The notes beneath the pieces are model-generated. The model worked only from the letters and a program-made list of their open reading frames with translations, did no database searches and had not been told where the DNA came from. A program made the position numbers and the translations under genes. DNA of 64,000 bases from Mytilinidion resinicola (lineage: Eukaryota > Ascomycota > Dothideomycetes > Mytilinidiales > Mytilinidiaceae). Positions 21,183 through 32,388 of this stretch are shown here, piece after piece. The stretch is from contig NW_022985439.1 of the NCBI RefSeq assembly GCF_010093595.1, positions 2,148,088 through 2,212,087 of the forward strand, in the 5' to 3' direction. The number at the start of each line of letters is the position of its first letter. Position 1 is the stretch's first letter.

Positions 21183-22747
21183 TTATATTGGTCGAATGGC
21201 ATAAATCTGCTTGAGCCTCTGCATTTGGCCTCCAATCCATTCTCGTTGCCCAGTCCTCAAGGGACAGCGAGCGGTGAGAACCTCCACTAGCGGTCTTGTG
21301 AGCAGATAACCGCCATACGCAGCCGCCGCTGCATAATGATGATCGGAAACCGGGTCCCCTCCAGTATGAGGGTATTGAACATCCTTATCGTCGATGCGAG
21401 TAGGCTCTCTTCTATCCCCCAGGTGAAACGGCACGCTGGCACACACGTTGTCGGCTAAATCTTGAATGATCTCCAAAGTGGTCAGTCGTGTGGCATCGGA
21501 ATCGGCAAAATCCAAATGTTTAAGACAGTTGAGAATTGCCAACTGAAGTTTGATGCGCGAGGTGTAGTATACGTTGAGCGTGGCGGCGATGAAAATGCTT
21601 TGGTGAACGTGGCAATAATCGTGATACAGACCGGCGTCGCGCACTCCCTGTGGGATGCATTCTGGACCGGCGACTCGGACGGGCATCCAATAAATTGGAG
21701 CTGTGGAGCTTGTCCAGGCTAGTAGTCGTTGGTCGAGCTCGATTGTCCTTTGTAGTATTTCCCACGCAAGGTCCCTCTGCGTAGTCTCTGAGTTGAGACA
21801 CGAAGCGGCAGCGTGGATATTTGCTACGTCAATATTAAGGTCGTCCAGTATGAGTACCGGTGTTTCTAGAATATTAGGCGTTATTTCCCTCCACTCCGAT
21901 GGATCAAACGGAGCAGGTTGGGCATTAGCCAATACTCTCGTCACGATTTGGCTTCGTGCGCCAAGCAGAACTCTTTGAGATGTCTTGTTGGTGACTGGCC
22001 GCCTCCGTCGTTGTGCAATCAATGAGGTGGTCCCACGAACATGAGGACTGAAAGAACGCGTCCCGGTCATGAATGATACTACCTCTTCGTACATGTCCAA
22101 CATGAGTGATGCCAAAAGTACGTCGTCCCCAATGTCTTTGTTCTCTTCCAGGGCTTCCCTTAGTGCTGCTACACCTTTCACATAGTGTGATCGTGAAAGC
22201 GATACCGAGATGTCTGGCCTAAGTCTGGACCATCCCTCCAGCATACATGAAGCCACTGCGGTAAGAGCTGGCTTCAGTGGTGACGTAGAATCAATCCGAG
22301 TCCAGACTGGATACAAACAGTCTAACATGCCTCGACGTACACCGGGGTCCTTCGGCAGCAGAATGTATGAAGAGAGAAAGAAGTTGATGGCATATTGCTC
22401 ATAGTCTTGGGGTAAAGACTTCGGGATTCTAAGGGAGGCATGGCGCTCTACTTGGGTTTTAGCTGCACCGTCACGATCAGCCTTGTCGATGGCTTTCTTC
22501 CTGCGGAGAACTGCATGCTCCGCTACTACGTTTTGGTTTCGCCAGGCAACGTCAAACTGGGACCGATATCCGGGGCATACGATTTGCCTTTTCAGGCAAT
22601 AAGAGCAGCCAGGCGAGGCCTCATCGCACTAGCCCTCGTCAGTAGTCAATCATTGGACCAGTCCACAACTAATTCAATCAGGTTTACCTTAATACGACGT
22701 CTGCGGCACACTCCACAGCCCCTGCTTGGCTTTCCTGTAAACCCCAT
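21183..22747 (-). CDS. Zn(II)2Cys6 fungal transcription factor
   Basis: The gene has two exons, 22688-22747 and 21183-22628, with a 59-base GTAAAC..CTAG intron. Together they encode 501 residues. The intron splits the zinc cluster: exon 1 gives CGVCRRRRIK and exon 2 continues CDEASPGCSYCLKRQIVC. This yields Cys 11, 14, 21, 28, 31 and 38, the C-x2-C-x6-C-x6-C-x2-C-x6-C pattern. CPGYRSQFDVAWRNQN and the long helical remainder match the fungus-specific Fungal_trans_2-type regulators. It should bind DNA in the nucleus; the targets are unknown. The perfect reconstruction of the cluster across the intron makes the model firm. The gene is intact, unlike the neighbouring HET locus. Confidence 0.92.
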
Positions 22748-23091
22748 AGTATAGTGGTGTGCTCGTGATTTACCGATGGCGAATGAAACGAATCCTTGAG
22801 ATACAGAGCCCGGCCAGTCCGACAGTCATCACTCGCGTATTGCCATGGCGATACAAGCGGATCCTCGCGAGCCGAATTCTAACTAGTGATCGCGAATGTG
22901 AGTGAGATTGAGAGAAGAGCGTCACTTTGTTGGAGTTTCTGAACGACGATGTGTGGCTTGCAGTGACGTGAGGGCTCCCCTGATGAGTGCCAAGAATCTC
23001 GCGATCTCTACCCGAAAAGGACTAGTTACGGGGCTAGGACCAGCGTTGTCGGCCCAGAAATTGTTCCGGCTGACTAAAGCGTATGGAGGAT
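22748..23091. other. Upstream region of the Zn2Cys6 gene
   Basis: No gene is supported here. The intact pogo-like transposon begins at 23094, about 350 bases upstream of the regulator's start codon, so it may influence the promoter. Confidence 0.5.
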
Positions 23092-23093
23092 TA

Positions 23094-23140
23094 ACGTATT
23101 TCACGGGTAAGTGGGCCACCCGGGTATGTGGGCCACCCCA
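23094..23140 (+). repeat. Left TIR of the intact pogo-like element
   Basis: It starts ACGTATTTCACGGG and pairs with 24902-24948 with one mismatch (T for A at the second motif copy). Confidence 0.92.
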
Positions 23141-23207
23141 CCAAACCACAACGCCGAATATCATGAATTTCTCAACAACAAACGCTTGTATTTGATGTAG
23201 CTGTCTG

Positions 23208-24857
23208 CTAGCCAGTTACCTGCCTCTTAGCGCACGTACGTGCATTATGATCTGTTGATGCGCACATGCTGCACTTAGGTTTTGCACGCTGCGGCCGCTC
23301 GCTCGCTGCCTCTGGAGCCCCCTCCACGGTAATATTCTGTGCAGCTTGTGCAAGAGAAGACCCTTCTGCCCCTAATAAAATACCCCCCTTAGCTACAAAC
23401 GTGCGTTTCTTTGCCCTCTTCTTTTTTTGGCGCTGATTCTCCATGCGTAGCTGTTCAACTTCGCGTTCAAGCAGCACAGTCCTTGACATCGCCATTTCAC
23501 ATCCTTTCGCAAGCTGTCGAATTGCATCATCTGTTGGGCTTGGTGGGCTGCGCGTGCGCTGCCTAATTAACCGTTGTATTAAGGCCTTTTGCTTTTGAAG
23601 CTCCTCAATATTATGAGGTGTCTCGGCGGCCCAAGATGATGCTTTTGATTGTGGACGGCGTTGGGGTGATGGCGTTTGATATTCAACATGCAGCTGTGAT
23701 AGTACACGATCAGGGCTGAATGGAACAAGGCCAGTAGCTGCAAATCCCGCCCGTATGTTGCTTTGATGGAGAGCTTCCTTCCTAGCTTGCCTATAGATGG
23801 GCAAGAATTCGCGTTTGTCGATGTGATTGACCCCTCGGCTCATAATCTGTTCGATAAGGCGTCCATATGATTGCTTGAGCGCCGAGAAACAGCCTACATC
23901 AAGCGGCTGCAGCAGGTGCGATAAATGCGCCGGCATGCATAGCGTGATGATGTTGTGATCCATACAAAATTGGTCGAATTCGGGGCTAACATGGCTGCCA
24001 TGGCCGTCCAACACAAGCAGCCGATGCGTGCCAACGGTGCGATCCTTTGTATACGCATGGAATAGCTTCAACCAAACAAGGCCGATTTCGTTGGTTGTCC
24101 ATCCATTATCACTAACGCCAATCGACCAATCGTGTGGAATAATATCGTCCTCGTACCAAGCAGCTTGGTGCATCACGGCATCGAAGATGACAAGCGGTGG
24201 AATATCACCCCCCAACGCATTGATGCACTCGATAATTGTGACCCATTCTCGATTGCCTGGTTGTATTGTTCTTGGACGGCCAGCGCGATCTGTTCCAGTA
24301 ACAACTTTAGCAGCTGTTGCGATAACACCCATTTGGCAGCCAGTCTCATCAAAGTTCCAGGTATCATTATCCAGAATTCCGTATTGCATCTTTATATCAT
24401 GTACACGCTTATACCAGCCTTGAATAAGAACAGGATCTTCGCATTTAGCCCGTTGATAATCGTACTTGCGACTGAATTTGGATTGTATATCGTTGTGGCG
24501 CTTGACAAAGGTTGTCACCCAATTCTTGCCGATGGGTTTGGCGGGTCCATACTGTGCAGCTAACAACGCAGCCATCTGCCGTACAACCTCAATTCGTGGC
24601 GGCATACCGCGTTGATCTCTTGATAGAATCCATTCCTTAAGCGTCTCTTCTTGTGCAGGCGTGAGACGGCGATTTGGTCCGATAGAATCGCGTTTTGACG
24701 CGGTGCCCTTAATGCGTCGCTGGGCTGTACTCCGGGGCACGTCGTAGGTGCTAGCGGCGGCTCGGAAGCTTGTAATTTGGCCTTGCTTGTATGCATTGAT
24801 AGCTAGGTCAATTCTGCCCTCTTTGAAGAGGTTATCTTGTTGTTGTGGTGGAGGCAT
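23208..24857 (-). CDS. Pogo-like DDE transposase, intact
   Basis: The 549-residue protein starts at the ATG at 24857 (MPPPQQQDNLF). The frame is open further upstream, but only via GTG. In order it has a pipsqueak-type helix-turn-helix (about 10-50, RAAASTYDVPRSTAQRRIKG), a CENP-B/Tc5-type second DNA-binding domain (about 60-135), and a DDE_1 catalytic core with Asp170 (NFDETG), Asp284 (LDGHGSH) and Asp320 (LQPLDVG). A charged coiled-coil region (about 460-495) follows, and then a C-terminal zinc knuckle C-x2-C-x4-H-x4-C (CSMCASTDHNARTC). It should bind the TIRs and carry out cut-and-paste transposition into TA. No stop or frameshift is present. The zinc knuckle also appears in the decayed relative at 5.2 kb. 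Confidence 0.93.
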   Translation of the reverse strand: MPPPQQQDNLFKEGRIDLAINAYKQGQITSFRAAASTYDVPRSTAQRRIKGTASKRDSIGPNRRLTPAQEETLKEWILSRDQRGMPPRIEVVRQMAALLAAQYGPAKPIGKNWVTTFVKRHNDIQSKFSRKYDYQRAKCEDPVLIQGWYKRVHDIKMQYGILDNDTWNFDETGCQMGVIATAAKVVTGTDRAGRPRTIQPGNREWVTIIECINALGGDIPPLVIFDAVMHQAAWYEDDIIPHDWSIGVSDNGWTTNEIGLVWLKLFHAYTKDRTVGTHRLLVLDGHGSHVSPEFDQFCMDHNIITLCMPAHLSHLLQPLDVGCFSALKQSYGRLIEQIMSRGVNHIDKREFLPIYRQARKEALHQSNIRAGFAATGLVPFSPDRVLSQLHVEYQTPSPQRRPQSKASSWAAETPHNIEELQKQKALIQRLIRQRTRSPPSPTDDAIRQLAKGCEMAMSRTVLLEREVEQLRMENQRQKKKRAKKRTFVAKGGILLGAEGSSLAQAAQNITVEGAPEAASERPQRAKPKCSMCASTDHNARTCAKRQVTG

Positions 24858-24901
24858 TGAGGTTGTAGTTGTATCACGCGTCGCGTTTCCGGAGAATTTG
24901 A

Positions 24902-24948
24902 TGGGGTGGCCCACTTACCCGGGTGGCCCACTTACCCGTGAAATACGT
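24902..24948 (-). repeat. Right TIR of the intact pogo-like element
   Basis: It ends CCCGTGAAATACGT before TA and contains two copies of GGGTGGCCCACTTACCC, read on the + strand with overlap. Confidence 0.92.
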
Positions 24949-24954
24949 TAGTTA

Positions 24955-25377
24955 ACGTAATCCGCAAGGTAGCGGCCGCCACTAGTTAGGTAGTCGCCGC
25001 GCTGGTGCGATTTGGACGTTTTGACACCCCAATAATCTCAACAGCTGACAGCCGTAAGAGTTTCTAAGCTGTAACTTTCCGGGGCTATTTCAACGTTATT
25101 AGTCGACTTTTTAGGTCGCTCGATGGTTCCATTTCGTCGTAACTAGTAGAGTTTGGCCTTATCATTAGGTGATTTCTACAATAGACGTAGAATCACACCT
25201 ACACGTTGCTCTAAGCTTTTTCCAGCTATTAGATAGGGCTTTATAGGATATACACGCTTGAAATTATACTTGATCTTGAGCAGCCGTTGAGGTTACTAGG
25301 TTGCCAACACGTCCAAATCGCACCAAAAAGTTAGCGCGGCCACTACCTAGTGGCGGCCGCTACCTTGTGGATTACGT
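24955..25377. mobile_element. MITE (non-autonomous TA-inserting element)
   Basis: The 423-bp unit is flanked by TA at 24953-24954 and 25378-25379. The first 31 bases (ACGTAATCCGCAAGGTAGCG...) are repeated inverted at the right end with one mismatch, and similarity continues with small gaps to about 60 bases on each side. It has no coding capacity. Its ACGTA tip matches the pogo-like elements, so such a transposase probably mobilised it. It lies only 4 bases from the TA of the intact pogo-like element. Confidence 0.85.
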
Positions 25378-25718
25378 TACTTTCCCCTCCGAGCTAGCTC
25401 GTTTAGTCACTCGTACAACACGCCTTACTACTCTCGGTATGGGGTGAGTTCATTCTGTAGCTAGTATCTCACGACGAGTTGCCTTCGCTTCCCTTCCTCA
25501 CTAAGCTGTCATCAGCTAGATACAAGGGTCCTACATTCATATATTTTCGAATTTCTCACCAGTACTGATTTTGCTTGCTTGCATAGCCAACAGGGCAGGC
25601 AGTGACGGTCCCACAAGGGCGGCTGTAAGCCGAGCGAAACTCAAAATTCATAACTTCACGTCTCCTTACCAACTGCACATAGGGTATCAGAATGCGGTAG
25701 ACCAATTAATGTGAATGT
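25378..25718. other. Intergenic stretch between MITE and broken F-box/LRR-like gene
   Basis: Nothing recognisable is present. Confidence 0.45.
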
Positions 25719-26909
25719 TGCGATAACCGCCTTAACTCCAATAACCCGATGCTAGACTGGTTATACGGATTTCCATCTGCAGTCGAGAAGCTCACGAACT
25801 TGCAATCTGCATGTGTTGTAGAAGACATCACACACCCATTTTGGTCTACCTTTGAAAAGAAAGTTATGATCACGCCATCAGAATGGAGGGATGAGAGAGA
25901 TCGTGACCTTATCGAGGAGTATTATCCGTGGGACTATCATCTACGATGGCTGGAAGGCGTCCCGCAGCTCTCTTGGCTACTCTCCTGTCTGGTGAGCGCG
26001 GGTCTTCCTGAAACCTTCAGGTCTCTGCACTTCAACGTTCGTGGGAACTCCTTTCTGTGTCAGACGCATTTGAACAAGCACGACTGACAAATTGAATGGC
26101 CCAACTTCGACCAATCTCCCCATGCCCAAAACAAGATTGCTAAGATGTATCCGGTTTTTGAAGTTCTGACTACTCTTCACGTTCGGATGACATACCGTGC
26201 AGAAGAAGCCCTCAGTAATCCGGTCATCGAATTGGCGAACCTTATCTTGCGTGCTAAAGTACTAAAAGTTCTTGCCCTTGATATCGGAGAAGACAACTTT
26301 ACCTGCTCGCCATTTCAAAGGCCTATAAATACTAACCCAGAATTCAACATCCTGAAACATCTTCTTTATGATGGCGCGGGTAATCTCCGAAATCTTCCCT
26401 GGCCTCAACTCAGAGATTTGGCGCTGGGAACAGTCTGTACGTTAGAAGAAATACTCTCCGAATTTTTGAATCTACTAGCTCCGAACTTGCGAGGTCTGTA
26501 CCTTGCAGGACTGTCTTTCTTTAAGAATGAAGGGTCTTGGAGGAGTTTTATCTTTAAGCCACCCACATACCTGAGTTTGGACTACGTTCGGCTTGACTAT
26601 TTGGATACCTTAGCCGACAATAACGACGGCTTTGAGAGATTTTTCCCAGGCTTCGGCCACGGCGACGGCTACAACGTACTAGAAGTCAGTCAAGAAAATA
26701 GCTTTGGTTCCGACGGTACTCAGGATCTTCACAGTTGCCATTGAGAAAACGTCCAGGACTACATCCTACGCAAGGACCATCGAGACACCCACTTTCAACC
26801 ACCAAATCTTCATGCAACATCACAAGTGCCCCAAACAACGATTCTTTCCTCCGTTAGCCTGAATCGCTGCTACTGGTCGGGGCTCCACGTCGATGTTTCA
26901 TGCGGTGAG
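25719..26909 (+). pseudogene. F-box/LRR-like hypothetical gene with two in-frame TGA codons
   Basis: One reading frame runs from about 25719 (ATG at 25749, MLDWLYGFPSAVEKL) to 26909 with TGA at 26085-26087 and 26742-26744. Coding character is present on both sides of each stop: SAGLPETFRSLHFNVRG before the first, then QIEWPNFDQSPHAQNK and VFEVLTTLHVRM after it, and ENVQDYILRKDHRDTHFQ after the second. Leu-rich segments (LPWPQLRDLALGTV, LLAPNLRGLYLAGLSFF) suggest a fungal F-box/LRR-type protein without the F-box. A GTGAGT at 26906 and coding-like sequence to about 27084 suggest further exons. Introns do not remove the first stop convincingly, so a pseudogene is likeliest. Confidence 0.55.
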
Positions 26910-29537
26910 TGACATGGAGGTACAGCATAATTGACGCGGTATGTATTTGAATTATTTGGCGTACTTTCTTCCTGTATTCGTCGATTAACTTCATCTAACT
27001 ATGCTGCCTTTTTGAGGTATTTGGAGACCCTAGTGGACTACTGGATGGCTTCAGTTACGGCTTCAATGACATTGCTCTTACGGTAAGCGACTGTACAAAA
27101 GGATGGTACTATAGCATGATAGCTTTATACCCGTAATTGGAAAGAAGTAAGATCTATATACCTTCCGGAGTTCGGATTCCACCGTGCAGCTAGGCCAAAA
27201 CGTGATATCTCAAATGGTTGAGGGTTTTATATGCTTTTTCGCACTAGCTCTAGTTGCATTTGGCACATTCGGTCGAGGTCTGCGTATCGTTGGAGAGGAC
27301 TCTGGGCATCTGGATTTGTGGGGGCCCTATGCAAGCATTGCGCTATTGTCTTTTCGGGGTAGTCTAATTGTCACGGAACAAGGAGCTATCTGCCGTGTCC
27401 GTGATGTATTGGATGATGATGATGATGATGATGATGATGTATGAGAGAGAGAGGTCTAGAGGAAGGTGAGGCTATATACAAGAGGTGCTGTGCGCCTGCC
27501 GTAGCCCTCACCGCTACTCCCTGACACTAACAGTATTTAGGTCATAGTGGGAGGGTCAATCATAGTGTATGGGGAGAGAGGAGCTTTCATTACCTTGAGT
27601 TTCCGTGCGTCTCCAAATCAATATTGAAAATGTTTCGGTTACTTCAATTTCACGTCTCTTCGGTAATTTCCATAATACGCGATCAAGTTTACTATGTCTT
27701 TATCAGCCACATCCTCAAGATCCTTGACTTTCGTGTTCTATTTTAGTAGGGTTTCAATATATCCTCGAAGACATGGGTATCGGCAATTCATCCCGCGCGG
27801 GACGTCTTCCAATGAGCTTTTTTGCAACGCCAGTTTCTCCCGAAAGAGGCGTCGGGCTTGGAGCCCGATTTGATAGATCATAACACTCTCCACGACCTGT
27901 GTTAATAGCTTCGACGCCCCACTGCAACGATCCGTTCACCCGTATGGAGTTCTTCCACCCATCAACCTCGGTCTCAAACACCCTCTGTTGCTGGCTCGTC
28001 CACACACTTCTCCTCTCACTTCGCCTGTTCCTCCCTCGCTCTCTGCTGTATTTTCTCCCTCTTTATCCACGTCTTCTAGTCCCTCGGGCCTCCGGATTCA
28101 CTTAATCTCTTTCCAGACAAATCAGCATATGTGAAAACTCTGCGTTACGAACCTTCCCGCTTTCTCCTTTCTCCATGTGATTTGGGGGTAACCTAGTAGT
28201 AGAGCTGATAATCTCCACCATGCAGAGTCATCTCATACATGGGCAAACAAAGATTCTGCGGCAATCTCGCGAGATTTACAGCTCCCTTTAATCCGCAGTC
28301 CATTGCTGAAGGCCTGCATTTGTTAGCAGTAGTGTCAGCCGGCGTTCCCTCTGGGGTCGGTCGCCACGATCGAGGCGGCAATAGATATCGGCCTTCTTGA
28401 GTTCTAAGTCCGGCTTTTTGGCGTCTGAATCCGGCCTTTTGATTCTCCCTCGCTCTTCTCTCTTTCAAGGTTGTGTCTAAAAATAACTACAGAATACTGT
28501 TGAGGCAGTCAAAGAATTGCGACACTCAAATTTTCCGCAGAAGCTAGTCTTCTAGAATTATATGCAATAATGATATTTTACAAAGACTAAGGTAAAACAG
28601 GTGTGTTAGGGAACGGCAAGAAAAGATGGCAACTGCAGCATGAGGGACGTGCGCTAATCACTTCAATAAGATCACGGTGTACTTGCACATAGAAATAATT
28701 CCATTTCCCTCGTCTGATTTTCAAGATATCATCCCTTTCTAAATCACGTTGCCATATGGGCGTTTACTAGACCCGATATGTTCTGCAACACTGGCTCGGT
28801 TAATGCTCCCGGGATACGTGGACCGCTTCGGCAAGCTACGGCATCAACCTTATATCTAACACAAGTCGATTTTCGACCTATGCCATTTCCTACTTTCTCC
28901 GTGTCGGTTCTCAAGCGAGTTGGGCCTAGCGGCCTTTTTTACCAGGTACCCTTGCTCTCCGGCATACTGACATGAGGTTCTCTGACACGAAACGGCCCAG
29001 CAAATCGAATACGGTCAGATATACATTGGAGATCTGCTACGGGAATCTATCATCCGTAGAAAAGTTATGCAGACACGAAATTACCCCGCAAAATGCCCCC
29101 AGATTGCCGCCTTGTTGAAGTTCGAAACCTCGCTCAGAATGTCCCAACTAGGATTAAGTTCGATAGTTACCTTCCCAGATTCTACCAATGCAAGGACTTC
29201 TTGGAATATGCAGGGTCGTGTATGGCTTTCTGGATGCAAGGAAGGCAGGGTTCTCCACAAGAATAGATTACAAGCTTCACTCTGAAGCTTGTGAGGACGG
29301 TGCATCTTACCCTTGGCCAAACGACCCGACTCTTCCCTGGATCGTCACAAAAAGCAACAGATTATTCCTTCACACCGTGCAAGAAAAGTGGAGTAAAGCT
29401 GGCCGATAATATAAGATGACTAGTTCTGCCTTCGCAACTGCGTCCATTACGCTGAAGCCACGAACTGACCGCTGAACTTCCATTGCGCTGTTTCCCTTCT
29501 AACTTCTCTTCTGCATTAAATTCTACCCATTGTTGAG
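26910..29537. other. Gene-poor stretch upstream of the MFS gene
   Basis: No gene is firmly supported. Around 27016-27084 a coding-like patch followed by GTAAGC may be a last exon of the broken gene upstream. An open frame at 27217-27444 ends in an Asp run made by the GAT repeat. Other short frames on both strands look like chance. The last few hundred bases precede the MFS start and should hold its promoter. Confidence 0.45.
27412..27438 (+). repeat. (GAT)9 microsatellite
   Basis: Nine perfect GAT units. Confidence 0.95.
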
Positions 29538-31724
29538 ATGTCTGTAATGGATTCAAGGACCTCCAAAGAACTGGAGCATCAGCACAGCCCTCCTCAACAC
29601 CTTGAAGATCCACATAATGAGAACAAATTCGAAGGGGATGACGAAATACCCGAAAAGCCATTCAAGTTTACTTTCAAGCTATTCCTCGCATTTCTTGTAA
29701 GCCTTGCACGCATTCAAAGGGTTCGCCAGACCTAGACGCTAAAGCAATGCTACAGTCCATCCAGATCGGGTACATGGCAGATGTTTTCGTCGTTGGCATG
29801 GCCCGGACGGATTTCGCGTACATCACCGCAGATATTGGTACATACTCATGCGCCTTAACATACCTCTGGCTTCGTTAAAACATCTTTAGGCCCCTCTCCA
29901 AACAACTATGCCTGGCTACTGGTATCGATCAACCTAGCAGGATCAGTCTTGACTCCCGTCGTCGGCCGGCTCAGCGACATCTTCGAGCGCAAAATCTTCC
30001 TCCTCGTAGGAAACCTGATCGGATTCGTCGGCTGCGTTGTATCAGCCACCTGCCACTCCATGGGCGCCCTGATCGGAGCTGGCGTCCTGATAGGCCTATC
30101 GTCGGCTGCGCACTCGCTCTCGCTTACATGCATCGCAGAAATGGTTCCAAAGCGAAGTCGACCACTGGCAAACGGGCTTTTCCAGGGCTCGTTGATTGCA
30201 GCGTCTGCGTTCTCGCCTCTCATTGCTCACGCCTTCGTCCTGCATACGACATGGAGGGATATCTACTGGATGGCTTTTGCTCACAACATCGCCGGCTTCA
30301 TTGGCGTTTTCATCTTCTACAATCCTGAGAAACGGAAGACTCAGCTGCAGCTTGAGTCTATCGGCACGCGATTTAAGAAGTTCGACTGGTATGGGCCTGT
30401 CTTGTATGTCGTTATGTTGACACTCATTGCTATTGGTCTTCTCTTTGGAGGCTCGGCATATCCATGGTAAGTTTTGGGATGTTTACCCATCAGAGTATAG
30501 TACTTGCTGACACAAATCCCTCCCAGGATATCCGCTGGAGTACTGACACCGACCTTCCTCGGAGTAGCTCTCATCTTCGTCTTCGCCATTTGGGAGGCCA
30601 TCCACTGCCCTTCCCCGTGGGCCTTCTTGCCCAAACCGCTTGTGAAGGAATGGCGAACATTCGACACAATTCTTTTCGCACTCTTCTTGAGTGGTATAGG
30701 AGACGCTACTACGATTCTATGGTCAGAAGAGGTCCAGATTCTGTACACACAAAAGTCTATCCCACAGGGCCTTTATGGCATGGCGCATGGTCTGGCAGGT
30801 CCAGTCTTCGCGCCCCTTGTTGGATATTTGGTACAAAAGGGATATGCGCGATGGTGGCTGACGTTCTTCATAATTGGGTTCACGATCGTGGGAGGTGCGC
30901 AGGCTACGCTTTGTAAGTGTCTCTCTCCAGTCTCGCCCTTGATGAAAAGACTTTCTACTCTCTAAACGCCCAAGAGTCGCCTTCAAATCCTATGTAGAGA
31001 TCTCAGCAATCATATACTTCTAATTTCGTTCACTAACATAACTTTCTAAGCAACCACCTCGCAAGCATCATCCACCGCCCTCGTTGCTCTCTCCGGCGCC
31101 TTCTACACCGCCATATCCGTCACAGCAATCGGCATGATCCAAGTCGTCGTCAGGCACGAATACCTTGGAGTCGCCACCGGGATAGCCCAATCTCTCCACA
31201 CATACGGCGGTGCCATGACCTCGGTAGGCCACCTCTATCCCATCCCACATTTCCACAATCCTCACTTACATAACCAGATCATCGCCCCGGTCATGCTCAA
31301 GAACAAGCTCACAGACCAAGTAAAATCCCGCCTAGTGCCCGCCCTGGCCGAGGCCGGTGTCCCCCTCCTCAACCTCCAAGTCGCGGTCGAGTCTTTCCTG
31401 GCGGGGGACGTCACCAGTCCAGCGTTTGCAGGGGCGAATCCGCTAGGCTTGCTGAAGGCTGGGCAGGTGCTGAAATCGTGCTATGTGCATGCGTTCGCGT
31501 ATGTGTATGAGATATGCATCACTTTTGGGGCGGTATCCATCATCTTTGCGTTGTTTAGCAAGAATCTGAAGGAGTACATGTCGCCGGTGGTGGAGATCAG
31601 GTTGAAGAAGTCGAAGGGTTTGCTGCCGCCGGATGTGGAGGCTTTGACTCACCGCGTCAAGTCACGAGGGAATAGGAAGGCTGAGAGCGAGGGAAGCGTT
31701 GCTGCGAGCAATAGCGGGCTGTGA
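29538..31724 (+). CDS. MFS efflux transporter, TRI12-like
   Basis: Six exons were placed by frame continuity and GT..AG signals: 29538-29696, 29756-29837, 29890-30466, 30527-30912, 31051-31223 and 31278-31724, giving 607 residues. Introns are 52-138 bases. The fifth (31224-31277) is a multiple of three, so it could be retained. The hydrophilic N terminus is followed by MADVFVVGMARTDFAY, NNYAWLLVSINLAGS, the MFS loop GRLSDIFERK between helices 2 and 3, and about 14 hydrophobic helices. This is the pattern of the TRI12/siderophore-type proton antiporters of the plasma membrane, which export toxins or import iron chelates. The substrate is not deducible. Length and order match an intact family member. 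Confidence 0.88.
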
Positions 31725-32388
31725 TTTTAGGTCTCTTGGGTGGAGATTGAGTGGGGTTGCTCGAGGAGAGCATCGACTGAGAGTACGAAGGCTGTTCTCT
31801 CTAAAATTGATGATATGTCGATGAGAGGGAGATGGTATGATATATATAAGGCTAGTTGAAGGCATACTGCTTTCCTCAGTATGATTGAAATACAGATAGA
31901 GCAATTCTCACCTATCAGCGATCCTCATACATCACGGTATCCATTTGACTTACACCCAGACTCTAAAGAATGACGTCCTCAAACTACCACACAGAAGCCG
32001 TATGGCCGTTGTGGAGGTTGTGGAAGCAGTACAGTTGTGGAGTCAAAACGGCACTCTCTGACTCCAATGGTGGTCAGCCCAGCAGGGCTTGTGACTAAGG
32101 ACTGCAATTATTGTCTGCGGAGATGTGGAACAGCAAGTTCACTCATGGATGGTCGTTATCACTAACCTCGGACCATTTTACCAGTGTCACTGCTCAAGAT
32201 AGTAGCAACAAGGGGGCGGAGATGATGACCTATATCGCTAGCTTCCCACTCACGAAAGCCACACGCACCCATTGGGATCCGATGATCGCCATGTGATTGA
32301 TAACTCATGCCCATGAAGCTCTCTGTTGCCTCGGTTGATCCACCCAAAGCCATCACAGCCTCCATATATGGTCTGGCAAGGGGGGGTC

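Larger units (their letters stand above)
23094..24948 (-). mobile_element. Apparently intact pogo/Fot-like DNA transposon
   Basis: The 1855-bp element is flanked by TA at 23092-23093 and 24949-24950. It has 47-bp TIRs with a single mismatch and one uninterrupted transposase gene. Each TIR holds two direct copies of a GGGTAnGTGGGCCACCC-type motif. There is no sign of C-to-T damage, in contrast to the relative at 5200-7048. All parts needed for transposition appear present, so it may be recent and active. Confidence 0.9.
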
